From contig JACVVK020000055.1 of NCBI GenBank assembly GCA_018292915.2, forward strand, positions 1,075,501 to 1,139,500: a stretch of DNA of 64,000 nucleotides. The letters are read 5' to 3'. Shown here one piece after another: positions 42,640 through 52,831 of the stretch (positions are counted from its first letter, which is position 1; every line of letters starts with the position of its first letter). The stretch is from Batillaria attramentaria. Taxonomy: Eukaryota; Mollusca; Gastropoda; Batillariidae. The position numbers and the translations under genes are program-made. A model generated the notes under the pieces. It saw only the letters and a list, made by a program, of their open reading frames with translations, was not told the DNA's origin and made no database searches.

Positions 42640-43090
42640 TCAATGGAGCACATGCACAAACGCCGGCTCGCGGGAGTCTGCGTGTGTGCGTGCGTGCGTG
42701 TGTGTGTGTGTGTATGTGTGTGCCTGCGCGCGCGCCGCGCGTGTGTATGTCTGTGTGTGTCTGTGTGCGCGTGCGCTCATAGTGAGAAAACGTTCGCCGC
42801 GCAGACTTGTCTGTTAAACATATTGAGCAGGTATTAATTCGATCTTTACACGCAGCAGCAACACTTCAATTTTCTTGGGGCTGCTTTCATTGCAAGAATT
42901 GTATCAAAATGATTACGTCAAATGTATTATGCGTCATCCCAGTGAGGAACAAGACGGCCACCAGCCCAATATGTTGTTTCCATTTAATCACCTGCTGTCG
43001 TCACGGCCCCCCGCAGACATCAATACGATAAACCATATGGTACCAGCCCCACCTTGGCTGATCATGATATTCTGGGTTCCTAGTACTGAC
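42640..43090. other. GT/CG-rich tract and fragment of the ABC repeat 5' end
   Basis: 42,680-42,780 alternates GT, CG and short variants. 42,950-43,010 (GGCCACCAGCCCAATATG..GTTTCCATTTAATCA) is the inverted equivalent of 51,095-51,145, the outer end of repeat copy C. No gene. Confidence 0.6.
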
Positions 43091-43135
43091 CATGGGTTAC
43101 CCTCCAGTTGCCCTCCAGTACAATCATGATAGACT

Positions 43136-43265
43136 TCCTCCCTGCGCTATCGCGGATCCACTTCTGGGCTCACCACCGCCAGGCGCCAGCCTAGCGCACT
43201 CCAGCAAAACCATGAATGACGTCCTCCCTGCGCTATCGCGGATCCACTTCTGGGCTCACCACCAG
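43136..43265 (+). repeat. Short tandem duplication
   Basis: CTCCCTGCGCTATCGCGGATCCACTTCTGGGCTCACCACC occurs at about 43,138 and again at about 43,225, about 87 bp apart. Confidence 0.85.
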
Positions 43266-43269
43266 GCAC

Positions 43270-44143
43270 ACTTGTGTCAACAGGACGCCTCGTTCGAAAT
43301 ACAAAGTTCTTTAGAAAGACGTCATCAGAAATGTGACGTAAGCCGTGCTTCGTCATCCAAGCAAAGTCAAAGGAACCATTTTGGAGCAGTATCTGCCACT
43401 CTGAACAAGGTGAGATATTTCTCCAAAAACATCTGCTTACTCTAACTTCCATCCACCTTTTCATTCTTTGCATTCGTTAACAAATGATCCCAGTGATGCT
43501 GTTTCCGAAGATTATCTACCAAATTTTCACCCAAACACTCATTTTCAACAGCTTCGTTTCTCCTTGTCTTGACCTAAGCTTAACGAACATTATTACGACA
43601 GCTTACATCCACTACAGCTTACGCAAGTTTATGTTTAGGACTGGATACATTACAGATCTATACATACTTTCTATTTTTCTGGCACATCACAATCAAACCA
43701 GTAACGCTCTACTGTGACTGCCTACGGTCAAAGTCAGTATGAGATTTTTTAATTTTATTTTAGCGATTTCCAGCCTTCTAAATGATTTGTTTGATTTCAA
43801 CTTTTTTCAGATATTTCAACTTTCATCTCCGCAGAAGACGTCACAGAGAGAGGACATTGGATCAAGAGATGTCGCCGGCATTGTGCGACATCTTCAACGT
43901 CAAGCTGCCACCACCAGCGTCCAGCCAACATTGCCCGAAGGAAATTTCTCGTGCAATCGGTTGAAGACATCAAAAACCTCGACAGACTTCTAAAAGACGA
44001 ACACAAAGCAGTGAGCATGGTAATTACTTTGATGCATGTGTGTTTGCTGTGGCAAAAGTTGCTCAGATAATTATACAGGATAATTCTTCATGGTTGTCCC
44101 AAACTGAGAGATCTCTCTGTATATGCTTGTGTACATGAAGGCG
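43270..44143. other. Splice-like signals without a consistent gene
   Basis: AACAAG/GTGAGA at 43,409 and CTTTTTTCAG ending at 43,810, with CATG/GTAATT after 44,019, look like exon borders. The frames do not join in one phase to each other or to the candidate at 46,597-46,730, so no gene is called. Confidence 0.3.
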
Positions 44144-44153
44144 AGACACGTAC

Positions 44154-44199
44154 GGGTTGGGTGTTTGGGGGTTTAACGTCCTTTTCCAAAGACGGTGCA
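44154..44199 (-). mobile_element. Truncated SINE 3' fragment with target duplication
   Basis: GGGTTGGGTGTTTGGGGGTTTAACGTCC resembles the 3' part of the SINE at 39,404. It is flanked by AGACACGTAC at 44,144-44,153 and 44,200-44,209. Confidence 0.65.
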
Positions 44200-44260
44200 A
44201 GACACGTACCGTAAAGACATGTACACACATGCAGAATTAAGTCAAAGTACTATTCTAGAG

Positions 44261-46491
44261 TGAGTGAGTGAGTTTTTAGGGCTTAAAGCCGCGCAAGCCA
44301 CAAAGACTAATTCGCGGCTGAGTGTGCCTGCACTACATGAAAAAAACAAAAATGTAACGTTGGACAAAGGATGCAAACTGGTCTACGGGGCAATATAAAC
44401 CTAGGACATGCAGGAGACGCTGCACCTTCATGCTAATACCTCGAACTCCCGGTTACAAAAAAGCGTAGAAAACAAATGACAATTACAACTAGGTAAAACA
44501 AAGATAAATACTAAGCGCATATACAGCAAATATTGCAACTTATCATCTCCTAGGCGCAATAAACCAGTTCGCAGCATATGCCTAACATCACTTATTCCTG
44601 GTAGTGCAGACGTGAGTGAGGGGTTAAAAAGAAGAAACATAGATGAAAGGGCCGAACTTAGAAATCAGCTGAGAGAAGAGAGGAAGGACAGAGCGGCTAA
44701 ATTCGGGAGGTTTTAAAGAGAAAGATACAGGTGAATGGGCTGGTGAGGGATAGACAGAGAGGTAGGAAGGAAGATTCCTGATGAGACCGGGTATACTCGG
44801 CCCCTAGCCATTGATATTTTCCCAGTTTAGTTTTCTTCTTTTCCCCGTTTTATTTTCATCCCGCCTTCCCTCTAGCTACCCTTGTCACCCCTTTACCCGC
44901 TAGCTATCCGTGCCTTGACTAGGAACCATAACTCCACAGCGATTGTCGTTCCTGATGATGTCTCAGAGTAGCCGAAATTAGTTGTGTTTCTGCTCGGACT
45001 TTGGGGTTAAATATCTCGCCGTAGCATTAACCTGTTGAGAAACTGATTAGTCCAGTGGAACCAGCGAAGTTAGATCTGTTTAAATATGTTTAGGTTTGTG
45101 GCAGATGTTTGGTTTGAAACAGTGGTTTTGTGGTTTATCACCGTCAAAACCGTGTCCGGTAGAGCTGTTTATACGTTCATTGTAAAATAACCTTAGACCC
45201 GATTTAGTTCCAACCTATATCCCTTAAAAACCCTTTCCTTGAAGTTTCGTCTGGTTCAAACCCGATCGGCCTAGGCCTAGTAGATCGGCTGCAATCTATA
45301 ATTTACCGGCCCCTAAGAAACACAAATCTACCCTCTTTCCCCTGTTGCCCCAGGCCTTCCCGAGGGCCAGGGGTAGCCGCTCCCTTTGCGGCCCGTGCCC
45401 CGCCTGATATAAGCCGATTAGTCCCTTGGCCATGCGTGCCACACCAAGCCCTAGGTGATAGGCCAATGAGAACCCTGGCCGACGCGATCGTCAGATCGGA
45501 TCTGACAAAATGGTTTTGAAACTAGAAAGCGAGGGGACACCCCAGTGATAATCTAAAAGGCAAAAGTACGGATGACAGAACAGACTGAGGCACTGAAAAA
45601 CAAACCCAGACCAGGCATTCGAAAGCCAAGCAGAGACCCTCTGACGTTGCCCAAAGCTTAGCAAAGCAGCCCTCACACACCCCAAAGACACTCGCCTAGC
45701 CAAGCAGCCAAAGACACACGCCAGGAACAACTTGTCCTTAAGGGCCAAAAGCCATAGGACGTAAAGCAAGCTCATGATGGCCATGCGTCTTTCAGTTCGA
45801 GTGCACGTGGCCAGGGAGGACGTCGCCAGTTCAGTTTGCTGTTCGTCGCCAGTTTAGTTTGCTGGTATCGTTATTTTCTTTGTCGAGCCACACTCGTAGG
45901 AGGGACACGTTTTCCCATTTTCTGCCATCACAGCATATGCAACTCTCACTCTGCACTGTTTTTCCTTTTGGGTTTTTGGGTTTTTGTTTTGTTTTCCTGA
46001 GTGTCACAATAAACCAACACAAGTCAAAGCGACCTCTGTGTTGAGTCCCTGCCTGCACACGGTTACACTTAGTTGCCAATGAAGACAACATGCCTGGGAG
46101 GCAGTTGGAGAACAGACCGCTCCAACACGGAACCTCCCCGCCGTGAGGCGGTTTGGGAAAACAACGCACCAGAGAGGGGTGCGTTGTGAAGGTCTTCAAC
46201 ATGACAGGTGTTCAGCAGCACCAGCAGGGCGCTGTGAATAAAGCCCGCCAGGCTGAAGACCAGGTGGGGGGAATCCAGTGAAGTCGGCCTTCAGAAACGA
46301 CCCTCAGATGTCTCACTGGACCAAGGGTCAGCAGACACCCGCTTACCGACCTCCCCCCGGAGGAGATTTTAAGAGAGCAAAAGACAGGTGAATGGACCGA
46401 GTGAGGCAGAAATAAGAGTAACGAAAGAGCAAAAGGGGTGGGCAAGCTTGGCGAAATCAGCCCCGCCGCGTGAAGGCGAGCCCATGGGGCC
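44261..46491. mobile_element. 2.2 kb insertion bounded by 13 bp direct repeats
   Basis: TACTATTCTAGAG occurs at 44,248-44,260 and 46,492-46,504. The inserted DNA begins with a GTGAGTGAGTGAG tail-like run and carries no complete protein. Near its right part (about 45,490-46,067) are features like the end of an LTR: CACAATAAACC (AATAAA at 46,008) and a segment ending GTTACA before TTAGTTGCCAATGAAG. No second LTR is present in this window. The insertion's class is undecided. Confidence 0.5.
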
Positions 46492-46504
46492 TACTATTCT
46501 AGAG

Positions 46505-47759
46505 ACCCATTACCTGTCAAGATGCATTATGACGTTTGCTGTCTTTGTCATCTTGTATGCTGTCATTTATTTCAATTCATTGTACACCGTTTTCAGACAA
46601 AGTTTCTGTGTGCCACGGGCGGCGATTAAGTTGCGGACATGACGAGGAAGGTCTTGAGAAAGCTAGAAAGTGTCTGCTAAAATTGTACAACAATCCCGGG
46701 CAGCGTGGAAAACGATGATTTAAATATTCGGTAAGCCGATGCTCTTACAAGCGGAATTAAAACTGACAGAACATTGTGTGCAAAATTGCACATAGAGTAG
46801 CCGAAAACGGTTGTTGTCTTTGTTATTGTTGGTGGGGACTGACCAGTCGTGCTTTTCATTTTATCATGAAAATATGTTTGACGTATACATATGCCTAATT
46901 AGTCCACTACGCAAACAACAAAAACAACAACAACCTGATGACGTTTAAGTGGCGATCTTATTTCTAATATCTGGGATTCTCTTTCAGATATCACCGAAAG
47001 CGATTTGGGCAGGATACTCGCCGATTAATTGATGGTGCTCTGCTGCGCACAGGGATGGCAGCCGCAAGAAAGTGTTAGTGAAACGACCTGCGCCTGGAGT
47101 CTCTCGTGGTCACTGCAGATCCCAACGAAAACAAATTTCTGGACATTCCTCCATGTTGTTCCAGTGATGTCATTGTATCTGAGGGGGTTATTTTTTTCTT
47201 GCTTCTTGTTAGATAAATGAAGTGTTGAATTTTATGACATGTGTTGTAAATGATTGTGTACATTGTGTTCGGATGTTGTGAAGGAATCCTACGCCGGACT
47301 CCGAACAAATTAAATTGTGGTGGTACACTGCAGGCCACCTTGCCGACCAAACTATAATTGCAAACTGTGGGAGTCAAGATTTTAATGGGAATGTGCAGAA
47401 TTCCCATTGAAAACTTGACTAGTACAGTTTGAACGTATAGTTTGGAGTCCTGCATGGTGTGCAGTGTACCACGTGTAGACCAGCAGCATACCACCAGTAC
47501 ACACGCACTCATATGGGCTCGATCCTGGTTTGCCTGGGAGTTCACCGCCTAATTCCCAGCAGTGCACCGCCAGTTGCCTAAGATATCATGGTCTGCCCAG
47601 CTGTATACCACCTGTATACCACGAGTTGTACCATCAGACATGGGTTAGCCCAGCATGTACCCATGTGTTTACCGCCAGTTGCCAAGTGGGATACCATGAT
47701 GTCCCCATGAGGGGCGCGGGTGCAAATACAGTGGGCGCCTTCCAGTTTACACCACGTGG
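46505..47759. other. Unassigned, with one possible exon
   Basis: 46,597-46,730 lies between TTTTCAG and ATTCG/GTAAGC. Its best frame reads CGHDEEGLEKARKCLLKLYNNPGQ but hits TGA before the donor, so coding is doubtful. 47,384-47,436 holds an imperfect inverted repeat around AATTCCCATT. 47,460-47,760 repeats degenerate TACCACC..GTTGCC phrases without a clear unit. Confidence 0.35.
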
Positions 47760-47824
47760 GGCCCAAATGGCGAGCCCAGTTCATGTCGGCGGGGTCGTTC
47801 CTTTGTAATGCCATGTATCCGGGA

Positions 47825-47867
<43 letters not shown>

Positions 47868-49178
47868 CTCTCTCTCTCTCTCTCTCTCTGACTGTCTGTC
47901 TCTCTCTCTCTCTCTGAATGGAAACAACTGACCGGGCTTGTCAGACAATTCTTGTTTTTGGAAGAGAGACGTCAAGTTGTTTTCTTTGAAATCTATGACG
48001 TTTTTATGTTGTTTCCATAGTAATGGAAACAACATCATAGGACGGGCTAAATTTTCCACGTTCATGGGCAAGCATCTGTGGTACAAACGCACGTCACTGC
48101 CGATATCTCCCGCAGAGACAATTTTGCAAGTGTAACTCTGACAATGACGTAAGAAAACGTGCGTCATCGATGCTGACATGTACGGTGCCCCGAACGCGCT
48201 TCTCCTCCTCAGCGAGTGCCGTCTGTGCGTATGTGTGTGTGTGCGTGCGTGCGTGCGTGCGGCTGTGTGTGTGTGAATTGTGTCCAGGCCCGTTTCTTCG
48301 AAAATACTCAACCGAATGGCTTCAAATTTGGGGTATCCAAATATATCAAAATGTTACATTAGAGGAACCAAGCGTGTGATGATTGCTTAAGTGATTTTGG
48401 AGTTATCGCCCTTTTGAGACATGTTGGTTGTCTTTCGTGTACAGGCGTAATATTTATTTAAATCACTCAATTTTTTGGCAGTAGATAGCTTGAATACGGA
48501 CTCTGAACAGAGTCACTACTAGAAAATGGTCGCTCTTATAGTTTTCATGTAAACCGAGCCTGAGTTGACATTGCATGTGAACCCAGTTCAGATGCCTATT
48601 TCTCCGAAAATACTGAACCGATCGATTTCAAATTTGGGGTTTCTAAATGAATCACGATTGTTGAATAGAAGGCCCGATCCAGGTACGATTGCACACATGA
48701 TTTGCGAGTTATCGCCCTTTTCAGAAAAAGTGGCTTTCTGGCGTTTAAAGGCGTAATATTTACCTAAACCACTCCATTTTTTGGACATAGATAGCATGAA
48801 TACGGACTCTCAACTAAGTGAATTTTGGAGGTTGTCGCTTTTATACTTTTGGCGTAAGCCGTACCTGGTGAAAGTGCTGGTGAACACACTTTAGATCTCA
48901 AAATCGCTCCTACTATACATAGATAATGAGCCTGGGGTGCCATAAAAAATATACAAAAAAAAATTAGAAAAATTCACTGCAGCCGTTATCGTCAGTTGAC
49001 TCGAAAATTTGTACTCACAGCACATTTCCTCTGCAAGCCACACGCCTCACAAACATCGAAGAAGAGACGCACGCGCACTGACGTAAAGTAAGTGCGTCAT
49101 GTTTGATTGACGTAATGCTGTTTTTTCTTGGGGGTGTCTCGCCACTTTCTTTCCGAATTCCTCTGTTTGGAGACGTGG
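47760..49178 (+). repeat. Dispersed repeat, copy B (interrupted)
   Basis: Includes a 5' part (GCCATGTATCCGGGAGGACACAC, CA then CT tracts at 47,826-47,910, GAATGGAAACAACTGACCGGGC) shared with copy C but not seen in copy A. From 48,001 it carries the body shared with copies A and C. The solo LTR interrupts it, and it resumes at 49,501-49,560 (AAAGCGGGAATTTCAG). Confidence 0.85.
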
Positions 49179-49500
49179 TGTATTTTACTTCTACTATGTC
49201 GCCATCTTCGTGCAATCGCAGAGAAGACACGGGATACAACAGAATACAACTCTAATACTTTATGAACAGAATATGCACGGAGAACAAATTCATGAAAGAA
49301 GAAGAACCCAGAACGCTGTGCAGGGCTGCTTACGTACTGAACAGGTCAGATCTAGAACATTCCTCAACTTACTGGAAGGTTCGATATCTTTCCAAGGTGA
49401 CGTAATCTACTGACGTTACTGCACCAGCATGTTCTGGGATGGTCTAGAAATTATTTTGCATCGAAATGCAGTATCTTTTCGCGATCTCTACAACTTGACA
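49179..49500 (-). mobile_element. Solo LTR, 322 bp
   Basis: The insert begins TGTATTTTAC and ends CTTGACA, i.e. TG...CA termini on either strand. It is flanked by CGTGG and TGTGG, a 4 bp match (GTGG) extending to 5 bp with one difference, as after integrase-mediated insertion. Comparison with copy A near 42,535-42,550 shows where the host repeat was interrupted. The promoter direction is minus, from the homologue at 38,549. No polymerase or capsid gene is left. Confidence 0.8.
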
Positions 49501-49560
49501 TGTGGAAAGCGGGAATTTCAGTGGGTTTCGTTTTTGCCACTGACTCACACTCAGAAGCAT

Positions 49561-49754
49561 AACTGATGATGTGTGGGGGGGGGGGGGGGTGCGTGCGTGC
49601 GCGCGCAAGCGCGCGTCTAAGGCGAGAGAGAGAGAGGGTCTCTTCTCCGATACCAGTAAGCAATCGTCTGTCAGTCAGGTTTGCGGGAAGTAACTCTGTC
49701 AAAGGGGAACGACTTTATTACAAGAATTCATTCACCCATGTAGAACCTCGCAAA
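49561..49754. other. Spacer between inverted copies B and C
   Basis: Holds a G-run (49,575-49,590), a GCGTGCGTGCGCGCGC stretch and a (GA)n tract. No gene. Confidence 0.6.
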
Positions 49755-50634
49755 ATAACGCTGATATTTTGCGTCAGTGTGCGTGTGCCTTTTCTGCGAT
49801 GTTTGTGAGGCGTGTGCAGAGGAAATGACTTGTGCTTTGAGTACAAATTTTCGAGTCAACTGACGATAACGGCTGCAGTGATTTTTTTTATTTTTTTTTT
49901 GGGGGGGGGGGGTATATTTTTTATGGCACCCCAGACACATCATCTATATACAGAAGGAGCGATTTTGACATCTAAAATGGGTTCACCAGCACTTTCATGA
50001 GGTACGGCTTACGTCAAAATTATAACAGCGACAACCTCCAAAATTCACTCTGTTTGGAGTCCGTATTCATTCTACATATTTCAAAAAAAAAAAAAAGAAA
50101 AAAAAAGAAGAAGAAGAGTGATTTAGATAAATATTACGCCTTTAAACGCCAGAAAGCCAACTTTTCTGAAAAGGGCGATAACTCGCAAATCATGTGCGCA
50201 ACCATACCTGGATCGGGCCCTCTATTCAAAGATCTTGATTCATTAAGAAACCTCAAATTTGGACTCGATCGGTTGAGTATTTTTGGAGATACAGGCATCT
50301 GAACTGGGTTCACATGCAATGTCAACTGAGGTACGGTTTACAGGAAAAATATAAGAGCGGCCATTTCCTAATAGTGACTCTGTTCGGAGTCCGTATTCAA
50401 CCTATCTACTTCCAAAAAATTGAGTGATTTAAATAATATTACGCCTGTAAACGCGAGACAACCAACTTGTCTCAAAAGGGCGATAACTCCCAAATCACTT
50501 AAGCCGCAATCGCCACCACGAACGGTTCCTCTAATCTAAAATTTTGATATATTCGGATACCCCAAATTTGAAGCCACTCGGTATTTTCGGAGACCCAGGC
50601 CTGGACACAAATCACACACATCCGCACACACATC

Positions 50635-50691
<57 letters not shown>

Positions 50692-51145
50692 GCGCGCGCG
50701 CACTGCGCACTCACTGAGGAGGAGAAGTGCGTTCGGTGCACTATACACGTCAGCATCGATGACGCATGTTTTCTACGTCATTGTCAGAGTTACACTTGCA
50801 AAATCGTCTCAGTCTGCGGGAGATCGGCAGTGACGTGCGTTTGTACCACAGATGCTTGCCTATGAACGAGGAAAATTTAGCCCGTCCTATGATGTTGTTA
50901 CCATTACTATGGAAACAACATATAAACGTTATAGATTTCAAAGAAAACAACTTGACGTCTCTCTTCCATAAACAAGATTGGTCTGACAAGCCCGGTCAGT
51001 TGTTTCCATTCAGAGAGAGAGAGAGTGTGTGTGTGTGTGTGTTTGTGTGTGTGTCCTCCCGGACACATGGCATTATAAAAGAACGACAGTGACGACAGTC
51101 AGTGACTGATTAAATGGAAACAACTGTATTGGGCTGGTGGCCATT
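49755..51145 (-). repeat. Dispersed repeat, copy C (inverted relative to B)
   Basis: Reverse-complement copy of B from GGCGTGTGCAGAGGAAATG (49,808) to the outer end TTAAATGGAAACAACTGTATTGGGCTGG (51,110-51,140). G11 at 49,900-49,910 corresponds to the C59 of copy A. With B it forms a large inverted repeat of ~1.3 kb arms. Confidence 0.85.
50620..50702. repeat. (CA)n-(CG)n alternating tract
   Basis: ACACATCCGC repeats, then an uninterrupted CA run, pass directly into at least 13 CG dinucleotides (about 50,676-50,702). Alternating purine-pyrimidine DNA of this kind favours left-handed Z-DNA. Confidence 0.9.
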
Positions 51146-51544
51146 TTGTTTATTACGAGGTCGTAGATTCCCGGCTCCGGCGAAATCTTTGTATAAATGA
51201 CGACCTCCGACGCTATGAATTGAAAGCCGGTTTCACTGACTGCGAGGTAGTAGACCATGGGGCGACCTCAGAACGAAATCTTTGTACGGGTATTACGACT
51301 GTCAAGTATGACGGCTATTATCAAGTTCTTGTTAGCGTGAAAATTCGCAGTGACTTATTTCGTGTGACGTATTTTGCAAGTGAAGACGAGGTGTCACGTC
51401 AGTCTGTCATCTCAGCGTTTGTTTGCTTAGTCAGTGTTTCACAGCTGACCGGTGTGACGGTCAGACTGGCGTGGGTCAGTGTGTTACACTGTCAGTCAGT
51501 CAGTGTTACAGTGGCCGGCGATGTGTGTGTGTGTGTGTGTCTGT
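51146..51544. other. No gene recognised
   Basis: CGAAATCTTTGTA occurs twice in the same orientation (51,181 and 51,275), each near CGACCTC-type sequence, possibly from the same family as the 41,044-41,208 element. 51,400-51,544 is rich in GTCAGTGT. Confidence 0.5.
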
Positions 51545-52126
51545 GTCTGTGTGTGCGCGCGCGCGTGTGTGACGTGTAGCGCGAGGGCCCGTGTCACACG
51601 GAATAGTGTGTGTGTGTGTCAGTGTGCAGCAGTGCCGGTGTGTCACCGACATGAGTAGTCAGCGTTGTCGGCACGCAGTCAGTGTCGCAACTTATATATG
51701 TGTGTGTGTGTCAGTCTGTGTGTGTATGGCTGGACTGACACTCAGTCAGTGTGTGTCAGTGTCACAGCCGCCGCCGCCGCCGATGCCGTGTGTCGAGTCA
51801 GTGCCGTGTGTGTGTGTGTGTGCCGGTGTGTCAGTGTGTGTGTGTGCGCGGCGCGCGCGCGCGTGTGTGACGTGTAGCGCGAGGGCTCGTGTCACACGGA
51901 ATAGTATGACGGTGTGTGTGTCAGTGTGCGGCAGTGAGTGCCGGTGTGTGACATGAGTAGTCAGCGTTGTTGGCACGCAGTCAGTGTCGCAACTGATATG
52001 TGTGTGTGTGTGTCAGTGTGTCAGTCACTGTGTGTATGACTGGACTGACACTGAGTCAGTGTGTGTCAGTGTCACAGCCGCCGCCGATGCCGTGTGTCGA
52101 GTCAGTGCCGTGTGTGTGTGTGTGTG
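51545..52126 (+). repeat. Tandem duplication of a ~290 bp GT/CG-rich unit
   Basis: GACGTGTAGCGCGAGGG occurs at 51,571 and 51,869, and the following text (CGTGTCACACGGAATAGT, GAGTAGTCAGCG, CAGTCAGTGTCGCAACT, CTGGACTGACACT.AGTCAGTG, GCCGCCG, GTCGAGTCAGTGCCGTG) repeats in order. A (CCG) run is longer in copy 1. All long frames are low-complexity translations of this repeat, not genes. Confidence 0.85.
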
Positions 52127-52505
52127 TGCGCGCGCGCGCCCACGTGCGTGCGTGCGTGCGAGCCTGTCAGTCAGGGCACGGTCAGTGCCACGGTAGTAAG
52201 TTCAACTGTCTCCTCCCCCCCCCCTCCCCGGCGACACCGAGTCAGCCTCTCTCTCTCTCTCTCTCCGCCGAGTCCGTGAACGTGACCAAACCAAACCGGC
52301 TCGCCGGACGCGCACTACTGATACGCTGCACACGACTCGCCGGATAACATGACGTGTCAGTAAATCAGTCTTCAGTCATTATTATGATTATTATTATGTT
52401 GACTGGCAATTTTAAGGAGGCGAAGGCCGGGGCCCACTTCTGTGAATGTCTGTGTATCTTGTATAGTGGTAACCACGCATTCCATTCAAAGCCGGATCCA
52501 CAAAT
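52127..52505. other. CpG-rich stretch, possible promoter region
   Basis: 52,127-52,340 is rich in CpG (GCGCGCGCGCCCACGTGCGTGCG, GGCTCGCCGGACGCGC), unlike the A/T-rich neighbourhood. It could be an unmethylated promoter region of a downstream gene; there is no transcript evidence. Confidence 0.25.
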
Positions 52506-52610
52506 ACTGTGAAAATAAGATAAGATTACTTTATTGATCCCCCCATGGGGAAACTACACGTCTGCTCAGACAAGGCAACAACACAACACAATACAATATA
52601 TTCAAGTTAA
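52506..52610 (-). mobile_element. Rex1-like LINE 3' end fragment
   Basis: AATAAGATAAGATTACTTTATTGATCCCCCCATGGGGAAAC is the inverted 3' end typical of Rex1-type LINEs, with the (AAGAT)-type tail on its left. Only about 100 bp is present, followed by CA tracts at 52,628-52,694 and 52,783-52,829. Confidence 0.55.
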
Positions 52611-52649
52611 AATTCATTATAAACTGCACACACACACACACACACACCG

Positions 52650-52697
<48 letters not shown>

Positions 52698-52794
52698 AAA
52701 ATGTGATAATCCACTTAAAACGCAATTAAAAAGTCAGGGTGAAGGTACATAAGACCAAGGTTGGCTGCCAAGGACTGCACACACGGCACACACA

Positions 52795-52829
<35 letters not shown>

Positions 52830-52831
<2 letters not shown>

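Noticed and set aside
44941..44985. Hammerhead-ribozyme-like core CTGATGA...CGAAA, as in Penelope-like elements
   Set aside because: The bases between the two core motifs do not form a convincing stem II, and no matching stem I/III and cleavage site was found. The match may be chance.
45490..46067. Complete LTR retrotransposon
   Set aside because: Only an LTR-like 3' end with AATAAA is visible; there is no second LTR, a convincing primer site could not be confirmed, and no polymerase gene follows.
43270..46730. Three- or four-exon gene with GT-AG borders
   Set aside because: No combination of the candidate exons stays open in one phase, the best frame of the third hits TGA, and no family is recognised.
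51591..52347. Cys/Val-rich frames up to 121 residues
   Set aside because: They are translations of GT/CG simple repeats in several frames at once.
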